Origin: Flammeovirgaceae bacterium UBA2786
GTDB lineage: Bacteria > Bacteroidota > Bacteroidia > Cytophagales > Cyclobacteriaceae
Assembly: GCA_002352225.1 (NCBI GenBank)
Contig: DEIA01000046.1
Coordinates: 1 to 24,677 of the forward strand
Length of the DNA stretch: 24,677 nt
Direction of reading: 5' to 3'
How positions within the stretch are numbered: the stretch's first letter is position 1; each line of letters begins with the position of its first letter. The position numbers and the translations under genes are program-made. Below the pieces are notes generated by a model. That model was given only the letters and a program-made list of their open reading frames with translations, searched no databases and was not told the DNA's origin. Shown here piece by piece: positions 16,301-23,990 of this stretch.

Positions 16301-19300
16301 AGGGAAGGCAGTGCGGTAAGCGTAAACCCTGCGGGCGGCACAACCTATACCGGCAATGCTAACTTTCTATTAGCTGCTGATCTGGGTGCAGGTAACAAGG
16401 TAGTCTATCGCGGCACGGCCAATTCGGTAGCCGTAACTAATCTTACACCCGGTACAGAATACTTTTTCCGGGTATATGAGCTGAACGGTACAGCCGAACT
16501 CACCAGCTACCAGACTAATACGGCATCTGGCAACCCCAACAGCCGCATACAATTACAGGCCGAGCCATCGGCACACCCGGCTACCTTTACGGCCACATCG
16601 GTTTCCAATACACAGGTTAGCTTGTCGTTTTCCCCGGCCTCTGCGGTTACCAACGGTTTCGGGTACATTATCCTGCGCAGGCAGGATGGCAGCAATCCTT
16701 CTGTTACGGGTATTACCGATAGTGCTGCACCGGCTTCTCTGTCTTTTCCCACAGGCACAACGCTGATTACCAACATTACATCTTCTTCGCAAACTACTCA
16801 CACCGATGGCGGCCTTACCACCGGTACGCAATACAGCTACCTTATCGTTCCCTATAACGGTAACAGCACGGGCACTTACAACTACAAAACAGACGGCACA
16901 TTACGAACGGCTTCGGCCACGCCCACCGCTTCGGGTACGAGTGATATTGTAGCGGCTTCGTTTACCTACCCGGTCAACATCCCGTATCAAAATTACCAGT
17001 CAACCGACCTTACAATAGCCAACAGCGTGGAGGCCGGCCGGTTTACCATACGCGATGGGGGCGAGGCAACTGATGCAGACAATTCGCCCACTGTATTAAC
17101 TTCGATTACTTTTTCTATTGTGAACGGTTCGTTTATCCGGAGTGTAGCCCTGTATGACGGAGCTATTGAGCTTGGCGAGGCAGCGCCCGTTGGCGGCACG
17201 GTTTCGTTTACGGGCCTTAATCTTTCAGCGCCTGACAACAGCAGTAAAATATTTTCAGTGCGCGTTTCTTTTAATGCCGAAGTTACAGACAATGCGCAGT
17301 TTTCGTTTACGGTTACCTCGGCCACGGCACAGGTTGGCAACTCGGGCTTTGCTGCGGCCAATGCAGGAGGCGCGGTTACTTCTACTGCGGGGGATAACAA
17401 CCGTATTGAAGTAACGGCTGCTAAAATAGTTTATACCGTTCAGCCGCCACCGCTTGTAGGCGTAAACACCGATGTATCGCCTGCGCCCGCGCTGGACGCG
17501 CTGGATGCCCTCAACAACAAAGACCTCGATTATGCATCAGCCGTTACGGTGAGCAACTCAGCTTCGCTCACCATGATTAATACACCTGCTGCCTTTTCAT
17601 CGGGCACGCTTACATTCCCAAACAATTTCCGGTTTACCGCGCACGGCACGGCCACGCTTACGGTAGCAAGCGGCAGCTTAACAGGCGCAACCAGCAGTTC
17701 TGTTGTGGTAAGGGCAGCCGAACCATCAGCACAGCCCACAGTGCTCACATTTAATCCTAATACGATTACCGCTACATCAATGGAAGGCTCTTTTTCGGCT
17801 GCAAGCGGAAATCCTGCCGATTATCTTGTATTGCGTAAGGCCGGTTCTGCTCCAACAGAAATTCCGGAAGATGGCACTGCTTACGCAGGTACTTTCGGCA
17901 CCAGCACAGTAGTGCACAATGGCAGCGGAACATCGTTTAGCAGCACAGGGTTAACAGCAGGAACAGTATATCATTATGCCGTTTATGCCTACAATGGCAG
18001 CGGGCAAACCATCAACTATTTAACAGCCAATCCGCTAACCAATAGCGGGCTTACCAGGCCCGCAGCGCCAACGGTTACCTTATCCAATGCCACTTCTTCT
18101 AATTTCAATGCCGAGTGGACGGTTGTACCCAGTGCAACAGGGTATAAATTAGATGTTTCGCTGAACAATAGTTTTAACCCCAATTTATCCTTATTCGATG
18201 CCAAACCGGTAACGGGAACATTTGAGAATGTAACCGGCCTGCAGGCGGCCACCCAGTATTTTGTGCGGGTGCGTGCCGTAAATGCCAGCGGGGAATCTGT
18301 AAGCTCAGAAACCAAACAAATCACCACGCAGTCTTTTTCAGGGGGCAGTCCGATCGCTATCAGCAATGGCACCCCAATCGCGCAAAGCAGCGGTACACTT
18401 GTTTCAGTCACCCTTACCGGTGGCGAAGGCACACGCACAGTCAGGTTTTATTCAAGGGGCATACGCACGGAAACATTTACTTCAATCACATCAAACCCTA
18501 CAGGTAATACTTACCAGGTTACTGTACCACACACCGACCTGGATGAACTTGGTCTTGAATATTATTTTGAGGCTTCCGATGCCTCGGGTACAGCTTCAAC
18601 AGCAAAAGCGTATATTCATAAGCCTGTTCCGGCCGGTACTTCTATTCCCAACTTGTCTTTTGGCGGTAAAGCCGAAAATTACCGGATCATCTCAATTCCA
18701 TATAAACTTAATCAGTCAAGGGTATCAGATATTTTCCCGGCTACATGGGTAGGCGACAAAAAGAAAATGCGGTTTGTGCATTATACCAGTTCAGGATATG
18801 CTGATTTTTCGGGTTCCATAGTAATTGGAAGAGGCTATTGGTTTAATGCGAAAGAGCAACACACGGCTACACTTGGTGAAGGCACGGTATCTCCAAACTA
18901 CCAGACAAACGACTTTATCATGAGCCTGCAAGAAGGCTGGAATATGATTGCCACACCTTACCCGTTTGTAATTGGCTGGAGTGATATTCTTGATGAAAAC
19001 CCGGAAGCAGATGTTGATCCGGTATATTATGTATTCAATCCAACAATAAACGATTATGACCAGAGCAACAGCCTGAAACCCTTTGAGGGCGGATTTATAT
19101 TTGCAAATAACAGCACTACGCTCAATATTCCGGTAACATTAAAAAATTCAGCAGGCGGCAGAAAAAAGGATATAGAAGAATTTGAAGTTGACCTGGATGC
19201 CGAAAACTGGTTGGTGCCCATTAAAATAAAACAAGGTAATACTGAAAACACCCGTGCGGGTGTGGGTATGCATACCGATGCAAAACTAAGTAAGGACAGG

Positions 19301-19918
19301 TTAGACCGAATCGCGCTTCCTGGTTTTTTGAACTACGCAGAGCTAACCTCTTATCACCCTGAATTTTTCTCGCCCAATTTTTCTCGCGATGTGGTGCCGC
19401 CACAACAAAGCTATGTGTGGCCCTTCATCCTTGAAGCCAGTGGCAGCGAACCTGTAACCATACAGTGGGATAACGAATCCATCCAACACAGCAAAGCGCA
19501 GCTACTGCTTTATGATGCCGAAGCCGGCCGGCTTGTTGACATGCGTACTACCGGTATATATACCGTGCCCAATGCCAACAGCAGGCAACTGCAATTTATC
19601 TTCAACACCAACCCTGATAACTATCGGAACGAACTTGGCACGGCCTATCCTAATCCATTCACTAGAAGAATAAGCTTACCTGCTTATCTCAATACTGTTG
19701 AAGGACAGGCAAGTGTAATGGTGAGCATTGTGAACCTTACAGGCATAGAAGTACACAGGCAAACTTTAACCTCATCTGAAAAAGGATTATTGCAACCGGA
19801 GTGGGACGGCACAGACCAAAGCGGCAACAGCGTATCTCCGGGAGTATATGTATATAAGGTAACCTTTAACAAAGGCAGCAGAACGTACGTGAGCCAGGGT
19901 AAGGTGGTGAAGCTATGA
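13334..19918 (+). CDS. Giant T9SS-secreted protein: Asp-box propellers, IPT/TIG, Fn3-like repeats, type A sorting domain
   Basis: 2194 residues. A long signal peptide ends LLAQ at about 43. Residues 44-628 hold 13 Asp-box repeats (such as RSADHGSSW, RSSDNGNTW, RSGDNGLNW) every 40-50 residues plus a final box-less blade, most simply two seven-bladed propellers. The FRIP-type arginine motif of sialidases is not seen, so an enzyme call is unsupported. An IPT/TIG domain follows (632-712). Fn3-like modules come next in order A (720), B (838), C (953), A-prime (1075), a different Ig-like block (1200-1460), B-prime (1461) and a further Fn3 (1575). An unassigned 1670-2100 region leads to the T9SS type A sorting domain (2103-2194: AYPNPF, then SPGVYVYKV and a basic end). 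It should be exported by Sec, then T9SS, and anchored or released at the surface. Its start is fixed by the ATG at 13334; no later start precedes the hydrophobic core. Likely adhesive. Confidence 0.9.
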   Translation: MTLLTYLRLTTLYVNLSNIRLLQHKGLVLLLVLLGYSNALLAQWEKRDNGIFGAEVRAFAVNDNYFFAGTYGAGVFRSADHGSSWQEVNNGITNDNISSLLTHGSYVYAGTDDGVFRSSDNGNTWTRLTVLSLSGRVYALYAANGYLFVSGNNTYRSTDNGETWEQANLGLPVGGVRAFAAKGSVLYVANGGVYKSFDNGETWENTGLGGGQTTCIIVSGNDLFAGGSFGVYQSSDDGSNWINVKSGGVSHLMANAGYLFASGDGVFRSGDNGNTWTTINTGFATTSEYRTFYALGADDINIYVGGIHYSTTGGISTQFGSVYRSANNGANWVASNTGLTGIGVTCFVSDGGYLFAGTNETGMFRSGDNGLNWISVNAGLTNLKIRALAIGNGFLFAATWGGGVFRSANQGSTWEAVNTGLFGTYIRSIAVSGSRLLAGTAGSGVYRSDDNGVNWTASNAGITSPSHIYAFAIKEGYVFAAQGGTIYRSTNNGTSWPASFSIFSSYSSVITMMAKGNDLYSSTTRACCDGSTGLFRSTNNGDSWGGINTGFISSPTVTSIDENDDVLYIGVSGSPSNNRGVYASANNGSGWIPVGEGLLTNLVQAVHVHNSYLFAGTNAGGIYAIPLIQSLPVPVISSFSPTSGAPGTSVVITGSNFASGVTHVSFNGSAEVSASVTAENSLTVLVPTDAISGKITVSVAGVSAISSTDFTVNAQQPVQHPPSFSATTFSHNQINLSFTAPSSLPYCAGYLLLRRQDGTAPTVTGIEDGVAPALLSLPAGTTMAANITTTSATSFENTGLTPATQYHYLIIPYNVQSGQGYNYLTGSGLKTANAYTRAAEPSAQPTALAFTNVSASSMDGSFTAAAGSPAGYLVVRRAGAAPTTPPVDGTPYTAGATLGDGTVVSSGSGTTFTSTGLAATTVYYYAVYAYNGSGVTLNYREASPLQGNRSTVAAQPSTQASNISFPDHTPTSLTVSWTNGNGAERLVIAREGSAVSVNPAGGTTYTGNANFLLAADLGAGNKVVYRGTANSVAVTNLTPGTEYFFRVYELNGTAELTSYQTNTASGNPNSRIQLQAEPSAHPATFTATSVSNTQVSLSFSPASAVTNGFGYIILRRQDGSNPSVTGITDSAAPASLSFPTGTTLITNITSSSQTTHTDGGLTTGTQYSYLIVPYNGNSTGTYNYKTDGTLRTASATPTASGTSDIVAASFTYPVNIPYQNYQSTDLTIANSVEAGRFTIRDGGEATDADNSPTVLTSITFSIVNGSFIRSVALYDGAIELGEAAPVGGTVSFTGLNLSAPDNSSKIFSVRVSFNAEVTDNAQFSFTVTSATAQVGNSGFAAANAGGAVTSTAGDNNRIEVTAAKIVYTVQPPPLVGVNTDVSPAPALDALDALNNKDLDYASAVTVSNSASLTMINTPAAFSSGTLTFPNNFRFTAHGTATLTVASGSLTGATSSSVVVRAAEPSAQPTVLTFNPNTITATSMEGSFSAASGNPADYLVLRKAGSAPTEIPEDGTAYAGTFGTSTVVHNGSGTSFSSTGLTAGTVYHYAVYAYNGSGQTINYLTANPLTNSGLTRPAAPTVTLSNATSSNFNAEWTVVPSATGYKLDVSLNNSFNPNLSLFDAKPVTGTFENVTGLQAATQYFVRVRAVNASGESVSSETKQITTQSFSGGSPIAISNGTPIAQSSGTLVSVTLTGGEGTRTVRFYSRGIRTETFTSITSNPTGNTYQVTVPHTDLDELGLEYYFEASDASGTASTAKAYIHKPVPAGTSIPNLSFGGKAENYRIISIPYKLNQSRVSDIFPATWVGDKKKMRFVHYTSSGYADFSGSIVIGRGYWFNAKEQHTATLGEGTVSPNYQTNDFIMSLQEGWNMIATPYPFVIGWSDILDENPEADVDPVYYVFNPTINDYDQSNSLKPFEGGFIFANNSTTLNIPVTLKNSAGGRKKDIEEFEVDLDAENWLVPIKIKQGNTENTRAGVGMHTDAKLSKDRLDRIALPGFLNYAELTSYHPEFFSPNFSRDVVPPQQSYVWPFILEASGSEPVTIQWDNESIQHSKAQLLLYDAEAGRLVDMRTTGIYTVPNANSRQLQFIFNTNPDNYRNELGTAYPNPFTRRISLPAYLNTVEGQASVMVSIVNLTGIEVHRQTLTSSEKGLLQPEWDGTDQSGNSVSPGVYVYKVTFNKGSRTYVSQGKVVKL
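13352..13383. repeat. Perfect 12-bp inverted repeat in the first codons of the giant gene
   Basis: CTAAGGTTGACA (13352-13363) and TGTCAACCTTAG (13372-13383) are exact reverse complements around an eight-base loop. A second palindrome is nested in the left arm: AAGGTTG-A-CAACCTT (13354-13368), so CAACCTT occurs twice and two alternative hairpins compete. It lies 18 bases into the reading frame, in the n-region of the signal peptide. Confidence 0.8.
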
Positions 19919-19979
19919 TTTAAGAATTACGAACCTGATGTCAAAGACATATTCAGCTTTAGATAAAAAAGAACATGCT

Positions 19980-20207
19980 TTACCGCTTACTGAAATGAGT
20001 AAGGGTAAGCCCGATGATCTTGTTATTTTTATACCGGTACAGGATATCGTCATTACCCAAATCGGTATCATCGGCAGGTACAGGCGGGCCAAAGTTTACA
20101 TACATAACATCAGTCGCTTCATCGTAAAGAATGTGAAGGTCTTTTACATGACTCTTCTTTACAGCTTTCAGGGCGCTCAAAAGATTATCAACAGCTATTT
20201 CTTCCAT
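19980..20207 (-). CDS. DUF2283 family small protein
   Basis: 75 residues. The DUF2283 pattern is clear: LHILYDEATDVMYVNFGPP (24-42), then a short acidic loop DDTDLGNDD, ILYRYKNNKIIGLTL, and a closing HFSKR. The family is small, cytoplasmic and of unknown function. It is sometimes found near toxin-antitoxin or regulatory genes. The frame is open upstream to 20321, but those codons look non-coding (Phe/Tyr/Cys-rich), and the ATG at 20207 lies 35 bases after an exact -7 element, so it is the better start. It converges with the giant gene and diverges from the Ig-caspase pair. A plus-strand ORF over the same bases is its shadow. Confidence 0.8.
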   Translation of the reverse strand: MEEIAVDNLLSALKAVKKSHVKDLHILYDEATDVMYVNFGPPVPADDTDLGNDDILYRYKNNKIIGLTLTHFSKR

Positions 20208-20242
20208 ATTATTTGCCCGATATACCGGTTGCCTGCATGGTG

Positions 20243-20250
20243 CAAAGATA
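20243..20250 (-). promoter_or_regulatory. -7 promoter element for the DUF2283 gene
   Basis: The minus strand reads TATCTTTG, an exact TAnnTTTG match, 35 bases before the ATG at 20207. No good -33 TTG is seen. Confidence 0.5.
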
Positions 20251-20356
20251 TGGTAAAAAAATGCGAAATAACTTAACCTGTATATGAACAGCAGTTTAGA
20301 ATGATAATTAACGCAAAACAAACCAGCGATAGGTAACGAATAACCCAGGAAAAGAC

Positions 20357-21061
20357 ATGAGAATAGTATATATTTTATTACTACTGCTTTCTGTTTCAGT
20401 TAATGCGCAACAATTAAATGTAAAGCGCGTAGAGCTTAGCGGAGACGACATAATTGTACACTTTGCTTTGCTCGATAGTTTGGCAGGGCGTACATACTCT
20501 GTAAATCTTTATTCTTCGCGCGATAACTTCGTAAACCCGTTAACTCATGTTACAGGCGATATGGGGATGGACATAAAACCTGGAGTAGAACTGAAAGTTG
20601 TCTGGAATGCAAAACAAGAATTGGGTGCAGCATTTGATGATAAAATAGCGATTGAACTTCGGGCAAGAGTTTATATTCCATTTTTGCGGTTTGATTCTTT
20701 CAGCAAAATAAAGCGAGGCAAGCCTACCCAAGTTACCTGGCGAGGAGGCACACCCCAGCATATCCTGAACTTTGAATTGTGGCGTAAGGGCGGGCGTGTT
20801 TTAACCATACCCAACGTGCCCAATGCCGGCCATACTAAATTGGAAATTCCGGCAAGTGTTAAAAGAGGAAAAGGTTATACTTTTAAAATTGTTGAAAGCA
20901 GGAATAAAGACCTGGCTATCCAGACGCAGCCCTTTGCCGTTAAGCCTAAAGTACCTTTTTTGATTAAGGTGTTACCTGTGTTGGCTGGCGGAACTGCCAT
21001 ATATTTTCTATCCGGGGGCAAGGATAAAGAAATTCCTGACCCGATTAAAGTACCAAAGTAA
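20357..21061 (+). CDS. Secreted Ig-like protein with C-terminal membrane segment
   Basis: 234 residues. Residues 1-18 are a signal peptide (ending VNAQ). Residues 20-108 form a beta-rich domain with SRDNFVNPLTHVTGD and KPGVELKVVWNA, a module I associate with Bacteroidota proteins carried beside formylglycine-enzyme-like or caspase domains. Residues 115-195 form a second beta-sandwich (RGKPTQVTWRGGTPQHIL, later VKRGKGYTFKIVESRN) resembling Kre9/KNH-type folds. Near the end VPFLIKVLPVLAGGTAIYFL (about 203-222) is a membrane helix followed by a short charged tail. The topology suggests most of the protein is outside the cytoplasm and held by the C-terminal helix. AGGAAAAG precedes the ATG at 20357. 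The caspase gene begins 10 bases after its stop, so the two form an operon and probably a complex. Domain calls are by pattern. Confidence 0.75.
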   Translation: MRIVYILLLLLSVSVNAQQLNVKRVELSGDDIIVHFALLDSLAGRTYSVNLYSSRDNFVNPLTHVTGDMGMDIKPGVELKVVWNAKQELGAAFDDKIAIELRARVYIPFLRFDSFSKIKRGKPTQVTWRGGTPQHILNFELWRKGGRVLTIPNVPNAGHTKLEIPASVKRGKGYTFKIVESRNKDLAIQTQPFAVKPKVPFLIKVLPVLAGGTAIYFLSGGKDKEIPDPIKVPK

Positions 21062-21071
21062 AAAGTAAAAA

Positions 21072-22244
21072 ATGAGAAAGTTAATACCTGTTTTTATTTA
21101 CAGTTTGTTGTGTGGGTCTTTATACGCGCAAACGTTAACATGGACAAGCAACGAGTTGCACCTGAACTTTAAAGAATCCAGGTCGGCAACCAGTGTTCCG
21201 TTTATTACGTGGGTAAAACCAGCAATGGATTACAGCAGCAGCCAGGAAACCCGGGTGGCAATTGAGGCCACAGTAACGGATAATGCCGGGTTAAAAGCGG
21301 TAGTCATTACCATAGGCAATTCAACAACAGGCGAAGCAGATGGAAGCAAAGCTTTTGAATCGGTTTCCGGGAATTCATTTTCTTTAAATACGAATGTGAA
21401 TCTGAAAGAAGGCACGAGGTATGTTGAGATAACCACCGAAAATATATTGGGAGTAAAAGTTTCAAGCAGGCGTACATTAATAGTGGGTAAAGATGCACTG
21501 GACTACATCTCAGCCGACCGAAAAGATATAGCCCTGATTTTTGCTACGGATAATTACGACCATTGGGATGATCTTGTAAACCCGATTAATGACGGGCAAA
21601 CCATTGCCCGTGAACTGCAGGATAAATATGGTTTTGAAACAGAGATTATCACCAATGCAACTACTGAAGAGGTATTTGAAAAAATCAGAGAATACAATCT
21701 TAAAAGGTTCAAGCCCCAGGATCAGCTATTGATTTTTTTTGCAGGGCATGGTTTGTTTGATGATGCGTTTGGCGAGGGCTATGTGGTAGCCAAAAATTCG
21801 CTGGCCGATGATAAAAGTAGGACGAGTTACATTGCGCATGCCCGGTTGCGCGGTATTGTCAACAATATTCCCTGCCAGCATGTATTACTCATGATGGATG
21901 TGTGTTTTGGAGGTACGCTCGACCCGGTAATAGCACGGGCCAGAACTGCTGCCGATGAAGTAACGGAACGGGAGATGCTGGCCCGAAAACTATCTTACAA
22001 GACAAGAAAATATCTTACCTCTGGCGGTAAGGAGTATGTAAGCGATGGTATTGCTGGAAGTCATTCTCCTTTTGCCGGAAAGTTTTTAGAATCGTTGCGC
22101 AGTAATGGAGGAGATGATTTTGTACTTACCCTTTCAGAGATTCAGGTAGGTATGGAAAAACTTAAAACCCTGCCCCGCTTTGGTGCATTTGGTGATGATG
22201 AAAGGCTGAGTGATTTTGTTTTTGTATCAAAGGCACGGAAATAA
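21072..22244 (+). CDS. Secreted caspase-family (C14) protease with N-terminal Ig-like domain
   Basis: 390 residues. A signal peptide (1-20, ending LYAQ) is followed by an Ig-like domain (about 45-138, with TRVAIEATVTDNAG and RYVEITTENILG). A caspase/metacaspase-like domain fills 150-388. The dyad is complete: H226 in FFAGHG and C278 in MMDVCFGG. D276, two residues before Cys, matches the acidic S1 residue of metacaspases and predicts cleavage after Arg or Lys. The p10-like block YLTSGGKEYVSDG...HSPFAGKFLESL (314-342) is present. The loop after Cys (285-313) is rich in Arg and Lys and could be a self-cleavage site. Most prokaryotic caspase homologues are cytoplasmic; this one should act in the periplasm or outside. 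Paired with the Ig-like gene 10 bases upstream, convergent with the CtpA-like gene. Confidence 0.9.
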   Translation: MRKLIPVFIYSLLCGSLYAQTLTWTSNELHLNFKESRSATSVPFITWVKPAMDYSSSQETRVAIEATVTDNAGLKAVVITIGNSTTGEADGSKAFESVSGNSFSLNTNVNLKEGTRYVEITTENILGVKVSSRRTLIVGKDALDYISADRKDIALIFATDNYDHWDDLVNPINDGQTIARELQDKYGFETEIITNATTEEVFEKIREYNLKRFKPQDQLLIFFAGHGLFDDAFGEGYVVAKNSLADDKSRTSYIAHARLRGIVNNIPCQHVLLMMDVCFGGTLDPVIARARTAADEVTEREMLARKLSYKTRKYLTSGGKEYVSDGIAGSHSPFAGKFLESLRSNGGDDFVLTLSEIQVGMEKLKTLPRFGAFGDDERLSDFVFVSKARK

Positions 22245-22259
22245 AACGGACAACTTGTT

Positions 22260-23912
22260 TCACATTTTAAGAATACGTTTGTACTCAGGCTGGTTGTGCA
22301 AAACCCCTATAGCAGCTTTTAATTCTTTATCGCTTTTAAATGTAGTTTCAACCGCTCCGCGTTCAAAATAGTATCTCGATACAATCTCGCGTTCCAACAA
22401 GGCTTTAATGGCTTCTTTATGATTGATTAATTCATTCTTGCGCAAGTCTTTCAGCCTGGTTTGTATCAGGTCGATATTGCTTTTTAAATCAACATACGAT
22501 TTTTCTTTTGTGGCTTCTGCAATCAGTTCTTCTAACGCTGTTTCTACTGGCGACTGAAAAGAGTAATCCTTGGTTTTCATCCAGGTAATAAAATCACCAT
22601 ATTCTTTATCGGTTAAAGAGAACGATTGCGGCTCTGTAAGGGTGGGGTGCTGGTGTGCGTATTCGGTAGCATAATCAAAGATAAACCCATTCAGGTAAAC
22701 CACTTTTGTAATAGTGGCATCGTCTGTAACCGGAATAACGATGTCGGGGTCAATACCACCGCCATCATAAACTTTACGGCCGCGCGTGGTTCTAAATTCT
22801 TGTTTCAGTGAATCGGGAATAGAGGCTACGCTACCATCTTCTCTTCGATGAGTATAATCTAAAACCTGTATACACCGACCGGTTGGCGTGTAATACTTAG
22901 CGGTTGTAATTTTTACCTGAGAGTTATAAGATAACAACCGGGGTACCTGTACTAACCCTTTTCCATAGGAGCGTTCGCCAATAATTACTGCACGATCATA
23001 GTCCTGTAAAGTTCCGGCTACAATTTCAGATGCTGATGCACTGCCCCGATTGATTAATACCGTTACCGGGATGTCGAGATCAACGTGAGGGTTAAGCGTT
23101 TCGTAGGTGATGTTGTTTTCTTCTACTTTACCTTTTGTGTCCACCACTTTTTTTCCTTTCGGGATGAAAAGGTTGCAAATATTAACAGCTTCGTGAAGCA
23201 GACCCCCGCCATTGTTTCTGAGGTCAAGAACTAAATATTTGGCGCCTTTTTCTTTCAGGTTAATCAATGCGTTTTTCACCTCTTTACCGGCATCGGGCGT
23301 AAATTCTGTAAGCTGTATATAACCTACATCGGTTGACAGCATTCCAAAGTAAGGCACATTGCTGATCTTTATTTTCTCGCGTTTAAATTCCAGTTCAATA
23401 AGGTTATCATTACCGGTTCGTTTTACAGTAAGGGTAACGGGAGTACCTACCTGCCCGCGCATTACATGGTTTGCTTCTTCTGATGTGAGGCGAGCCAATT
23501 CGAGTCCGTTTATTTTTACTACTTCATCGCCAATACGTAAACCACTTTTGTAGGCCGGATAATTTTCATACACCATGGTTACTACTGTGCGCTTGCCAAT
23601 GGGGCGGGTTACTGCACCTATGCCGCCATACTGGCCTGTGTTTAAGGTGCGAAAGTCTTCTACTTCGTCTTCAGAAATAAAATTGGTGTAGGGATCCAGC
23701 GATTCGAGCATAGCATCGATGCCGGTGCGAATGGTCTTGTTGGGATTAATTTCATCCACATACATGGCATTCACTTCTTTAAAAAGTGAGGCAAAAATGT
23801 CGAGGTTTTTAGCTATTTCGAAATAGCGTTCGGCAGGCGAGGTAAACGATAAGCCGAAGGCCACCACCACCACAAGGGCTGCAATAATCCATTTTTTATT
23901 CCAAAACTGCAT
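22260..23912 (-). CDS. S41 family C-terminal processing peptidase (CtpA-like)
   Basis: 550 residues from the ATG at 23912; a TTG 12 codons earlier is in frame but less likely. Residues 7-25 are a signal anchor. An N-terminal domain with DPYTNFIS (73-80) precedes a PDZ domain (about 96-166: YGGIGAV, GLRIGDEVVKINGL). The serine-lysine dyad is S293 in GSASASE and K318 in GERSYGKGLVQ, 25 residues apart as in E. coli Prc. LDLRNNGGG (229-237) is the conserved core strand. Downstream, KYYTPTGRCIQ is typical, followed by a helical C-terminal extension common in Bacteroidota. It works in the periplasm, degrading or trimming proteins from their C-terminus. It lies 78 bases after the M19 gene, probably in one operon. 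Confidence 0.95.
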   Translation of the reverse strand: MQFWNKKWIIAALVVVVAFGLSFTSPAERYFEIAKNLDIFASLFKEVNAMYVDEINPNKTIRTGIDAMLESLDPYTNFISEDEVEDFRTLNTGQYGGIGAVTRPIGKRTVVTMVYENYPAYKSGLRIGDEVVKINGLELARLTSEEANHVMRGQVGTPVTLTVKRTGNDNLIELEFKREKIKISNVPYFGMLSTDVGYIQLTEFTPDAGKEVKNALINLKEKGAKYLVLDLRNNGGGLLHEAVNICNLFIPKGKKVVDTKGKVEENNITYETLNPHVDLDIPVTVLINRGSASASEIVAGTLQDYDRAVIIGERSYGKGLVQVPRLLSYNSQVKITTAKYYTPTGRCIQVLDYTHRREDGSVASIPDSLKQEFRTTRGRKVYDGGGIDPDIVIPVTDDATITKVVYLNGFIFDYATEYAHQHPTLTEPQSFSLTDKEYGDFITWMKTKDYSFQSPVETALEELIAEATKEKSYVDLKSNIDLIQTRLKDLRKNELINHKEAIKALLEREIVSRYYFERGAVETTFKSDKELKAAIGVLHNQPEYKRILKM

Positions 23913-23990
23913 AATCTCACGGTTCAACAATGAAAGGTACGAAAACAAGGTGCGCAGGTTAGAAATATTATTCGAAAATTTGGAGTGGGG

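Noticed and set aside
15199..18438. Several minus-strand ORFs of 60-140 codons opposite the giant gene
   Set aside because: They mirror the Thr/Ser/Ala-rich repeats of the plus strand, have no leader or domain, and overlap one another in different frames.
19938..20276. Plus-strand ORF of 112 codons between the giant gene and the Ig-like gene
   Set aside because: It lies over the DUF2283 gene on the minus strand, which has clear family motifs and an exact -7 element; the plus-strand product has no recognisable pattern.
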